Positions 1-11,300 of a stretch of DNA of 22,618 nt are shown here, piece after piece. Made by a program: the position numbers and the translations under genes. The notes under the pieces are model-generated. The model was not told the origin of the DNA. It searched no databases and saw nothing but the letters and a program-made list of their open reading frames with translations. The stretch lies in contig NW_003129855.1 in the NCBI RefSeq assembly GCF_000003605.2, forward strand, positions 412,292 through 434,909, given 5' to 3'. Each line of letters opens with the position of its first letter. Position 1 is the first letter of the stretch. The stretch comes from Saccoglossus kowalevskii. Its lineage: Eukaryota > Hemichordata > Enteropneusta > Harrimaniidae.

Positions 1-2196
1 GACTGTGTAGTCATCCCATGTGTTGGTGTAACTGTGTTGTCATCCCAAGTGATGAATTTTAATTAATAATTATTGATCTAATGCTATTAATGATACACTT
101 ATTATTCAAACATTTAGCACAAAGTTTGTTAATTTATCACTACCGTACTGTATAAAACACAAGATTTTAGTCAGATTGTACTACCCACATTACATTTGTT
201 GACTTCGTCACAAACTACCTAGACAGTAAACGCAAGTAAATCACTAATAAATGAAATGAATTTTATCAAATGTTGTAATGTGTTAATAAATGGTAAAGGC
301 ATTTCAAGCGAAGGTCATAAGGCCCGAAAGACTGCCGCTACGCCAGCACTCATCACTGTAGAAAAAGGTAGAATGACGTCATGAAATTGCTAACCAATCG
401 CAAGTAATACAGTGTGCGGTCTAACAAGTGTGAATAGAAAGCGACGCAGCACAATAATTATTTAAAAACCCACCCATTAAATTGATCTTTCCCTGCAGAC
501 AAGTTCTACGTATATGCAAATTTTATTACATCATCCAGATGTATGCAAATTTTACTACATCTGGGCTTGCAGCCCTTGCTTGAAATTCCTCTGCATCAGA
601 ATTTTTTACGAGCAATCAAAAAATTACCCGACACTTCTATAGACTTGTATTTGAGTTTTAGAATGCCATAAAGTCAATGAGTCCTACATAGGATTTTCAG
701 TTTGTCAATTGAAGATATATAGATTTTAGCAGTCTTCTTACACAACTAATAAGATGTCTCTTTATTTCATTTGTGTTACTGCTCCCAAGTGAACATCTAA
801 CATTGAGCAAATTACATGCTTCCAGAGTCACTTTTGAGAGCAGTATTCAAACAACAGTTTGTGACATGATTTATTGTAGTGAAGAAAATAATAATAATGC
901 AAATGACAAGGTTACGAAAAATTGAAATGGATTCGAAAAAGTTTTGTTGACAATACTAGTGAAAAATTAGAAAAACTTAAAAGCACTCAACTTGTTTACA
1001 TTTAAACAATGACAATTACTCGTATCCTACAGCATTTACCTTTTCACCACCAGACTTTCTTGCCTAAATTTGTCTGCACATTTTTTTTACATTCTTCAAT
1101 ATTTCTGGAAATGAACCCTAATTTTGGAGCCAACAGACAAAATTTGATTCAATTTTCAGTTTGTACTAAAAAAAATTGGCAATCTTCTGAAACAAAGTGC
1201 AGACTATAAACAGGACTATTTTGTGATGAAAAGAAGCAACTGGTGGTGAAAAGGTTAATTTCAACTCTGTGCCCAGTTCAGACTGGAAAAATGGGAATAT
1301 GCATGCAATTGAAGAACATAACTACCGGTAAAATTAGCTTGGCTACCCCAAATTTTTTTGTCAGAAACAGCCAATCATAAAGTATAATTTAACAAAATTT
1401 CTCAAATGGTATTAGCTGTGACCATCCTTAAGAAGAATGTCTGATAAACAACAGGTTATAACATTTTAATTAACACATTATCAGATGATCAAGGCATATG
1501 TATGCCACCATTTTAAATCAGCAACAAATATGGTAATATGGTGACAGGGTTTGGATCGTCTTTCTGCTGTTTCTCACTGCCATATCTGTTTACTGGAGAT
1601 GCATGTTTTACTATATTGGGCTCTTTTTAATTTTCAATGACACCTGAATATGCTAAATTAAAATCCAGTTAAAATTCAAATTTATAACAATAGAATATAT
1701 ATTAATTCCTTCACAAACCAGTGAATTTAAAACCAATGATCAGTGAATATTTTCTTATTTACATTATTTTAAATTCATATTTCAAACCAGGCTATAGAAT
1801 TTGTTCTGCATCATGATCAATTTATTTTGTTGTCATTACATGCACAGAGTCAATAACAATAAGTGTTGTTCCTTGTCATGACTTCTACAGGTTTGTTTTA
1901 TACAATCACAAGAAATGTCTTGTGCATTCAAGTCAAGTTTGCATGATTTTTAGTATGAATTGATCTATTACATTAAAAGGGGTTAATCTGACAAAACAAA
2001 TGACGAGATAGCAAGCATCCAAAGCACTTTTCTAGTTACCTATTTTACATCATGACCTATAGTGGTTAGTATTTCTCCATCTCCATGCCTTTTGTTGTCC
2101 TATTTTAATTATGATTGTTAGTTTTCTATGCCATGCACAGATTGAACAGGCCACTGTATTAAATCACAAAAATTAGGTCATTCTCAACTGTCTTAC
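1..2196 (-). other. FLII: Intron following exon u, partial
   Basis: This is the 5' part of an FLII intron that continues beyond the window. No coding segment was recognised on either strand. It contains two copies of an 18-bp unit at its far end (1-47), a CRE/CCAAT cluster near 374-400 and two octamer motifs at 514-550. The rest is AT-rich unique-looking sequence. Confidence 0.6.
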
Positions 2197-2307
2197 CCCA
2201 TTCCCTTAATCACCATCTTGATCACTTGCTCTGCTGTACGTGTGTAATCCACATACAGAACATCATCCCAGTTTTCAAACTTGGATTTGAAAAGCTGACT
2301 TTCATGT
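2197..2307 (-). CDS. FLII: FLII exon u (last in window), gelsolin-like repeat 3
   Basis: The 111-nt exon encodes (G)[36 protein letters not shown] and two bases of a Gly codon. VFKxKFxNWDDVLxVDYTR ends repeat 3. I placed the donor at GTAAGA (rc of 2191-2196) rather than at the nearer, poor GTGATT; both keep the frame open, so the last few residues are less certain. The next exon (ALFLPRQ-type segment) was not found in 1-2190. Confidence 0.92.
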
Positions 2308-5300
2308 CTTGGAAGTAATAAGGTACACACGCAAGAAAATAAGACAACAGAAAAGAAAAACTTATGACATAGTCCCTGTATGCTTTCATTATAAATTTAT
2401 ATAGGGATACCGGTATATGTCTAAAATCATGTGTGCAGTTGAGGCTATACTTGTACTGTATCTACTGATAGTGAATAAAATCAGTTGAGGATTTCTAGAT
2501 ACCATGTATCAACAAACACTCTTGGTAAAAAAGTGTGAAATTAAGGCCAGAAACTGAGACTTTCTCAAAGTTTGGCAAGAATTGGTATTATTCTCAACAC
2601 TTCATTAGCGAGAATACAAATTCACACAAATTCATCGGGATCAGAATTTGTTTTAAAAAATTGTTGGACTGCAAAGTCTTTGGTCAGTCACCAATGAAAT
2701 GACGAAAATTTATATTTGGCCAATAAAATGGTAAAAAATTTCAATTTACACTTATGAAGCAATAGGACTTTGGATTCTCACCATTGAATGGAGAGAATAG
2801 AAGAATTCTCAACGATATTGTTGAGAATAATATAAAGTCTTGCCAAACTGCACAAAAGTGTAGGTTTCTCATTCAATCTCACTTCACCTATAGTTAAAAA
2901 AAAAAGCCTAAAGATCTAGTTCCAGAATGGACTGACTGACTTTGTGAATTTTCACAAGTTACCACTGACTTAAAAATAACCCATGATAGGAATGGATATG
3001 TACTCGTGCTGAACACAATCAGTCCAGATCAATATTTTTGAAAAACAAAAATGTGTGGTTCTTTTTTTAGTCAGTTCAGTATGACAGAATTATGTTCGTC
3101 AATATCCAATGATGTGCTTAGTTTTAAGAAATCTATCTACATGTATGTATAACAATGAACCAACTACAGAACAGTATAAATGTTTGTTCCAACCAAATAT
3201 CACATTCTATATTCAAAGTTTTATTGAAATCAGTCTATGCACGTTTGGGAAATAAAGACTAGATAGATTGATAAACAGGGCACAATACACATAAAGTCTG
3301 AAATCAGGAACTAATAAAAGGCATGGAGAAGGAAGTACTCAGAAGCAAGAAAGAGAAGAAAGTTTTGTTATTTCAATTTAGCTCTGCTGCATAATGTTAA
3401 TATGCAAAATGGAGAGTGTAATAATTTGTTTTTTTCATTATCAAAATTAGCATGGTATATTTTCCCGCAGCAAAGAAAACACACAGCACCTCCTTCATAC
3501 ATGCTTATTAAAGATGATCAATATACAGTTTCATTTTCGAGTTGTGAGCATTTACTTGCAGTAAGGAACAGTTTAATGTTCAGTCTCTCCCCAATGTTGA
3601 AATAAAAATGGACTACAATGTTTAAGGATGGTGGTCATCGCTCCACGCATGTGACAGATTGTAGATAACAGTTACACAATACAATGATCACACATTTCTA
3701 GAAAATTGAACTGTTGTGCAATGGTACCAAGGTTTATATAGGTGAAATGAAGGCCTTTTTTTTGATTTCCTTTGAAGAGCAATACAAATTTGGACAGCAA
3801 CACTGATAAATTTGAGTCATGCAATAATTTGTAACGTTTAATAAGTATGATTCAAAAGTAACCATCCTGGTCTGTAGCATCGGCATCATAGTTTCAAGAG
3901 GTCAAATACAATTTTAGACTACGACATGTTCCTGAAAACAAGAAACCAATGATGGTGCTCAAAGACCAAGCTCTTTCCCAATGATGTCAATAGTGATTTT
4001 TCAAAAATAAAGCCATCAACATCCAGCTAAAAAATGTTGATGTTTAATTATGATGTCGCCATCCTGATAGAAGATGACATATTGTTGATGGTGCTGCTGA
4101 CGAAGGCATCATATGGTAAAACCTATTTTGTTTGAACATGCTATTATCTATTGAACAAGGAGAGGTTGTCACCAACATAATATCCTGATCAAAAATTGTA
4201 ATTACAATTGTGTATGTTTTTTTTTTTTTGTTCAGTATTTTATGTTAAAACTCAGATATTTTACTTGTGCAAAATTTAGAGCAAACATTCACATTTTGTA
4301 AAATATTGGACCATACAGACAGTTTAAGATATTGCTCTTACTTTTTGATCAAAAGGTTTGACAATTTTTATCAGTACCTGACAATGGCACTCAAAAACTA
4401 TAAAATGTAAATACATTTCAAAGAAATTAACCTGGTATTCCAACTCCCTTCAAAAAAGATGAGACTTTAAATTAAAATGTGATGATCCCAAAAAAACACA
4501 TTTATTCTAACATTTGAAAACAAACATTGAAAGAAGTCAACTGAAACATACCCTTCAAGATTACGTGTAACCATGGCAACATCTGGTCTTGGAATAACAT
4601 TGCATATTTCTTGTGACAGTTTTAAAGCTGCTGCTCTAACCAGTCGACTTGATTTACGACCAATCCTAGAGATTGAAACAACAAATAAGTGGTACATGTT
4701 GCAGATCATTTTTTTCAAAAAGCCAGGAACAAAGGCTTCAAGAAAATATATAATTTGTTTTTACTTTTTGGAGCATGATAACTGTACCGCATCCCAAGAG
4801 GCTTTGTCAGTCCATGAAGGGCAATAGGTAATTGTCCATTCAATGCAAAATCTTGCGTATTATGTGAAAGGTGTAGACTGAATGAACGTCTGCAGCAAAA
4901 CTCAAATGATTTGATTTTAAATTTTCTTTTTTTTTATATAGGGGAATATTGTGTTGAGGTATCCATACATCATTAAATGTGTAAACCTAAAATACTTCTG
5001 TGTTCATTGTATCGTATGCGATGATGATTTCACGCACAACATGCTGAACTGAAAATGGTAGGTAGGTTTGTGAAAACCTACACTGCACTCAAAATGAAAC
5101 ATGTGGAAAGGTTATAACACAATATCATATTTTTTTAGCAAAAATAACATTATATGTTTTTACCTTGTTCTGGTAGTGACAGGTCAAATATATATGCAAC
5201 TTTAAATACCAAAATGGACTACTACAAAATTTCAAGGTTTCTCAAAACCACAAAATTCGCAAACATTTCTCAATTGTAAAATTAAAACATATGTATATAT

Positions 5301-8300
5301 GAAACATATATATATATGAAATAGCTGCATAGTTTATGGTGGTTTCTGTACTGCTGCTTATACGAAATTTGGAGGGTTCAAAAGTTCTAGATGGTAAGAG
5401 GTAAGGGGAGCACGAAATGAAAAACCTACACACAACAATTAAGTTGTTTATTTTTTTCAGGAAAATAAATTCAACTATAGATGATTACAGTAATTGTAAA
5501 GTCACCATTTGTGACTTGTGCAACACTTAAACCAGGGCACAGCGCTTTCATCATGCCATGCACCACCTTACCCTGGGAAGCAGATCCTCTGGCAACCATA
5601 AAATTATGATTGACCAGGGATCATATGTGGCCACAGTTGTCAACTGTGACCTGTCTGATAGTAATTTTGGCCCCAAGGAAGTCATAGAATACTCCATTTT
5701 AACTTAGGGAGAACCCTATCTCCCCTACTTGGTGGCTCTGCTGAATTGCAGTGCTCCCTCTTGCAGTTTTTTTCTAGAAAAACCCCTGCTTAAAATATAA
5801 TTCTTACCAGACAAATACATCAGAGTGACAATCTAGTATGTAAACATTCTTGGTATTCAATAAATCTTGAGTTAACCTCTGTCTTGGTAAATCAACTAAA
5901 ATAACAATATTCCATAATGTTAAAAAAACTTTCATGTTGTGTTCCTAATAACAGATGTACAATATGTATATACTCATGATTGATTGTAGGCTTGCATATA
6001 TAACATCTATAATGGAAGTTAGAATTACCTTGTGGAAGTTCCAAATATCCCATACCTAAGCCAACTTTGTACAACTTGGGACGTGCAGGTACAAAATCTT
6101 CAACCCATGGCTGAACAGAAAGTTATGTGTTAGTTACAATGAATCTCAAACTCTTTAAAGTTATAAAACTGCATGTGCTCTATGTGTTTTCGTAAAGGTA
6201 TGTCTAATGGTCTGAATTGAATAAACCTAGTGGATGGATGCTTCTATTACTAGGCATTTTAAGACTTTGGACTTACAATCAATACAATGTTAGTTCAAAT
6301 CTTGTTGGTTCATAATGTTCTATTCTTAGGCAAAGCACTTTACTCCTGTGCTCCTCTCTACCAAATGATAACCAGGTAGGGAAGGGACTGTTATGTGTGT
6401 ACTTAGCTGATGTGCCTCCCCGCACTGGCAGCCATTTTGTAAAAGCAGATTGTAACTGTACAGGGGGTCCTATACTGTAAAATACTTTATATTCGCTTGG
6501 AATTATTTTTGCTGAAGGAATGATTCAGTGAAAATAAAATCCAGCGAATACACTTTTTTTCTTATATTTTCCAGTCAACTCGTCAAAAATCAGTGAGAAT
6601 AAATTCCATACAAAACACTGAGACTGGTTACAAACCTAATTCAGATAAGAGAAATCAAAATGGAACATAGTCAAAATTTCATTTTTTCTCTGTCTACTTT
6701 TATCTGACATACCTTAACTTCAAACCACTCCGGTTTACCACTCAGGAGTTCCCAAAACCGTTCAATTTCATCATTTTGTAACATTGCAATGATCTCAGAC
6801 TGATTCTTTCTTTCATTCTTGTTGATCTTTTCAGACATTAACCTGAATAAACAAGTCATTAATATTCATCAATTTATTCCTTGAACGCCAAAGTCAATTT
6901 ATGTAACTTCTCACAAAATAAACTCACATCTTTCTTTCCATACATTTTTGCAAGAATATTAAACAAGAACTGTAGTCAATTGAGGCTTGCATCCATTTGG
7001 TACAAGATTAACAAATCATCCAAAAATACAACAAAAAAAGCGATTCATAAAAATGTTGGATATTATGGCACTGAGATAAAAACTTTAGTAAAGTAAAGTT
7101 TTCACAAATTAACTGATAAAAATCTGCCTGCCACTTACCACAACATTGGATAAAATATAATTGTCTTAACTACATGTACCCAAAAATTATACTTGAAGAA
7201 CATTTTAAACAGGACACAACCAATAAACTAGTTCTTAAATGTTGAAATTATGGGATTGTTTTGTTTTGCAATTTGCATAAATTAAGACCACCAAATTCAC
7301 ATAACAGTGCCACAACCTTAATAAAGCTTCAAGAAACAACTCTGAGTGCAACTTTAACAAAATAAAACCCACACATTTTTTGTTTTATTCTTTCCAAAAT
7401 CAAGACCTGTATGTAATCAATAAGAAATTGCGAACATTTGGTCCACTATTAGAAAAAATAATTAATAAGAAGAGCAAAATATTGCAACACCATTTTGGTG
7501 GCACATACCTTGCTTTTGACTTTGTTAGTGATTTACATTGGCTTCCATACCACAGGTACATTTTCATTCCACAGTCCAGTATATACACAAACTTAGGATC
7601 CAGTGAGAAAACCTCAACAGGTACCTGAATTAAACACAAATACATTAAACATGGCTGCACACTTAGGTTTGTCAACCACTGTTATGAAATTGTTATCTGC
7701 CTGTCCTCAACATGGAAAAAAGATTGTGTTCAGACTTGAAGAAATCATAATAGCATATTTGTTCTTAGGCACAGACTTTTATTTTAATTTTAAAACTGTC
7801 ACAAATTTATCCTATTATTTCAATTGTTCCTGAAAACTGAACTGTTCTCCAATTGTGTTTCTAGAATTCAGATAATGAAAGCTTTGACACACACATTTTA
7901 AATGATGAGCACAATGATCAAAAACATTTTCATTTTCAAGCAAAATAAAAAGTGAGAATGTACACGCGAGTACATTACAATGTGAACAGAACTAGTAAAG
8001 ATTTTTGTACTTTTTAAAATTTCGCATTCAGAAACTTTTGCTTGTGTAGAGGGGGGGGGGGGGTCAGCCTTAATGACCGTTGGCCCATATGCTACTGAAA
8101 GTGCAAATGAGGTAATACAATGTAAATACATGTACTTACTGGTTCAAGATGTAAATTCTGTGTACCAGATACTCTGTATAATCTCGTAGGGTACTCTATG
8201 TCCTCTACAGTATAGAATCCACTGGAGGTTCCACCTTCGATATACGCTATACCATTATCAAATAAATCTAAAAACTCTTCGCTTTCGTCTCCCATCTCTT

Positions 8301-11300
8301 CACGTACTGTGCGACTTTCGGCTCCAAGCATGTTACGCAGATTAACAGCGTGGATTGCGGCACAGGCTTTCTTGTCAAGCTGTGAGTGAATATAAAGACC
8401 ATGAAATTCACAGAAGCAGAGCTTAGGTGGTTGCTAGGATACCATGCGCAAAACAATACAGCTCATGACATACTTCAAAACCATTTATATTTTTATTATT
8501 TTGGTATTTTTTTATATTGGGTTTCAAGTTTACAAAATTGCCAGGGAAACTATTAAAAATAAAAGCTCTTATTTTATTAATTTACATGATAATGTGGATT
8601 CCAATTATCAACATAAATAGCGAAATTTAAATGAATGCAATTAAAGTAAGTGTGCATAAGATGACATTGATAACCAGGAATATATAGCATAGTTTTAATT
8701 AGATGTTTTACTACACCAGCTTCACTTTTTCAAATAACTTGGTTGATTTTGTACAGCAGGTGCCCAAGTCTTAAAGTTTTCAAAATGCATGAAATAAGAC
8801 AATTATTATATTATAGTAAATTCAACTGTGAAGCGGAATAAAAAGTTTTTTTAAGGCATCTGGGTATTTGTATATACATCATATGGAGATATCTCAGAGG
8901 AACAACAAAGATGTGTACTCAAATATTGAAAAAATGAGACAAATAATATCATCAACACAATTAACCCACTTTCTGTTGTGAGTGTGCACTCAACTTGTAC
9001 ATATAGCAGCCACAGAACTTCAAACTATTGTTCAATACACACACAAAAAAATGATCTAATACCATCCATAACATATTTCACAAACCACACATTGCAATTA
9101 CATATAAGAATAGACGCACACATAGTGGAGATAAAAATGTACTTACAGTGGATGTTTCTCCAATCCAGAAATAAATATGATAGTCTAAACAACCAGCTTC
9201 ATCAATAAATGACTGCAACAGAGCAAAACAGTGTAGTAGGAAAAATATTCAAGCTTTATCCACCTTCTCCAATATTTAATAAATCATCATTACACACTGC
9301 TGACTCTAATCTGAAGCACATCAATTCATGGTGCAAGGCAAGTAAGCTCACAAGCACAATTTGACTTTCAATGATAAATTTACTCGTATCAGAACTAATC
9401 ATGTTCAATGTTCTTTGGTATGATTTGCTTATGCTGTTGAAAAATGATAAACTACATGTAGGTCTGAGTGTCTGTTAGATGAGATATCAACTATTTACCA
9501 TGGTTATTAGTGTTCCAAAATATTTTTACCAATATCATTTACCGTGGTAGTTTATTTGGTTGTTGCCATGGCCGTGATTTTTTTTGAGAGAAGCCCCATA
9601 TAGCAACAAGCAAATGACTACAATGTATTACCGGATTCTGCCGTAAATTCGCCCATCCGAAAAATCGCCCTGGGCGGTTTCACGGCTGGTGGGCCCTTAT
9701 TTGGGGTTCAAATTTCAAAAAATTTTCATCAAATATTTTTAGGGAGGCTTATATTTTCATTGAAAAATCCACCTATGCCGATATTCAACACCGGCAGTTG
9801 GACCACCCAAAACGAAAGAAACTATTGCAGAAGCTAATCTAAAATTGTATACATTTTTTTCTAGCTGGATTAAAAAGTAGACCGCGCATCTTTCTCTAAA
9901 AAAATCACATTAACGAACCTCGTGTGCCAAATACAATTGTTTGTTTTTTACATTTTATTAGTAACAAAAGTATATTCTAAATAAAAGAAGTTTCAAATAA
10001 CAACGAACGCAACTGCATTGCTTAGTAGCAAATGATCGTGGTATTGCAATCCGGTCATGCTGCGTTTTACAATTGTTGATTATTACCTAGTAATAATTAT
10101 AATAACGTGCAAAAAATAAATTGGTTGAATCGTTATAAAATGCAAATAAATTTCAACTTATTTCATCGTAAGCGAATGATTTTGATCGCATTTTCAACAC
10201 TCAATGCTGTAGAAATGAATATCCGCCATGTTTGACCTGAAATGGTGTTCTTTGACCTGGCAGGTCAAATCAATAATTAACCAATGAAAACGATGGATGA
10301 TGCCAACGTGTTCAAATTACCATAGAACATTTAAATATGTTAATGTTATTGAACTCAGCGCGAAAGAGATTTGCCGATGTTGTTGTACGATCTTTTGGCT
10401 TGGATTTCGATTGGAAACGGCATGATTTGTTTTTAAATAAAAAAAATAGTTGTTTTCAAAAAGATAAACTGAGCATTTGAAGAATAATTTAACATTGTTT
10501 ACAGTGATAACAGCTCATTGTCGAAACGAAGCTAACTCATTCACGCTAGTCATAATAAACATCAATACTCTTGAATAAGCATCAATGACTACAGCGAAAC
10601 TTTTAGGCATCATAAAAGATTAAAATAACACCTTAAAAAACTGCCGAAAAATCGCCCTGGGCGGTTTCTTGGTCCCATTTTAAACCCGAACTGCCGTTTA
10701 ACGGCCCTGGGCGAATTTAAGGCAGAATCCGGTACAATGTACTATAAACAATACTCACATTTAGTACAATGTAGCAGTCAGCCTCATAAAACTTGCCATA
10801 CAAAGCTGTGTAGGATAAAAAAGAAATTAAAGATTAACTTGTTACTCCATACTAAATTAGAAAATGATACTACATGTACAAGCAGAAAATTGAACAAACA
10901 AACACATATAACATGATGCAATAGAAGATGAATGTTATAGAATATAAGTTATGTAATTACCACAGTCAGGATCTATATGGGTTTCCAGGATGACAAGCAG
11001 AAGTGGAAAAAAAGATTGACAAGTTAGACATTTACATCTGCAGTATTTTGAACACACAGAAAAATGCATGAAAACGTACAATATTTGGCACAAAGATTTT
11101 AGCACAAACAAGGGGTTAGAAAAAAACACACAATAACATCAAGGAATGTAGCATGCTAACAAGACAGAAATAACAACATAATTAAAGACAGATACAAAGA
11201 TGACAACAGCATGCTGTTAGCATGTATCAAAGAAAGGTTACGCTGTTACTCAGATTTAACCTCAGTAACATGCGGTAGTTATTATAAACATCATACTAGT

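Larger units (their letters stand above)
6111..6712 (-). other. FLII: FLII intron q-r (602 bp)
   Basis: Most of this intron is repeat: a degenerate tRNA-derived SINE (about 6225-6440) followed by a truncated TACTGTA-type MITE (6473-6615). Confidence 0.7.

Noticed and set aside
1-2190. Possible FLII exons for gelsolin repeats 4-6
   Set aside because: I looked on the minus strand for the conserved ALFLPRQ, GHFYTQDCYVFL and similar segments and found none, so these exons are probably outside the window.
4573-4827. 84-codon plus-strand open frame
   Set aside because: It is antisense to FLII exon t and runs into intron; it is a shadow of the real exon.
5531-5775. GC-richer block with ACCAGGGCACAGCGC
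   Set aside because: It might be an exon or repeat, but no conserved peptide is readable in any frame, phases of exons s and t need no extra exon, and no repeat ends could be found.
6258-6296. tRNA-like segment
   Set aside because: It has B-box-like and anticodon-arm-like phrases but no complete cloverleaf; it is better explained as the head of a SINE than as a functional tRNA gene.
7380-7628. 82-codon plus-strand open frame
   Set aside because: It is antisense to FLII exon p.
8049-8062. G homopolymer near 8050 and C homopolymer near 14395
   Set aside because: Ordinary intronic homopolymer runs; length may also be a sequencing artefact.
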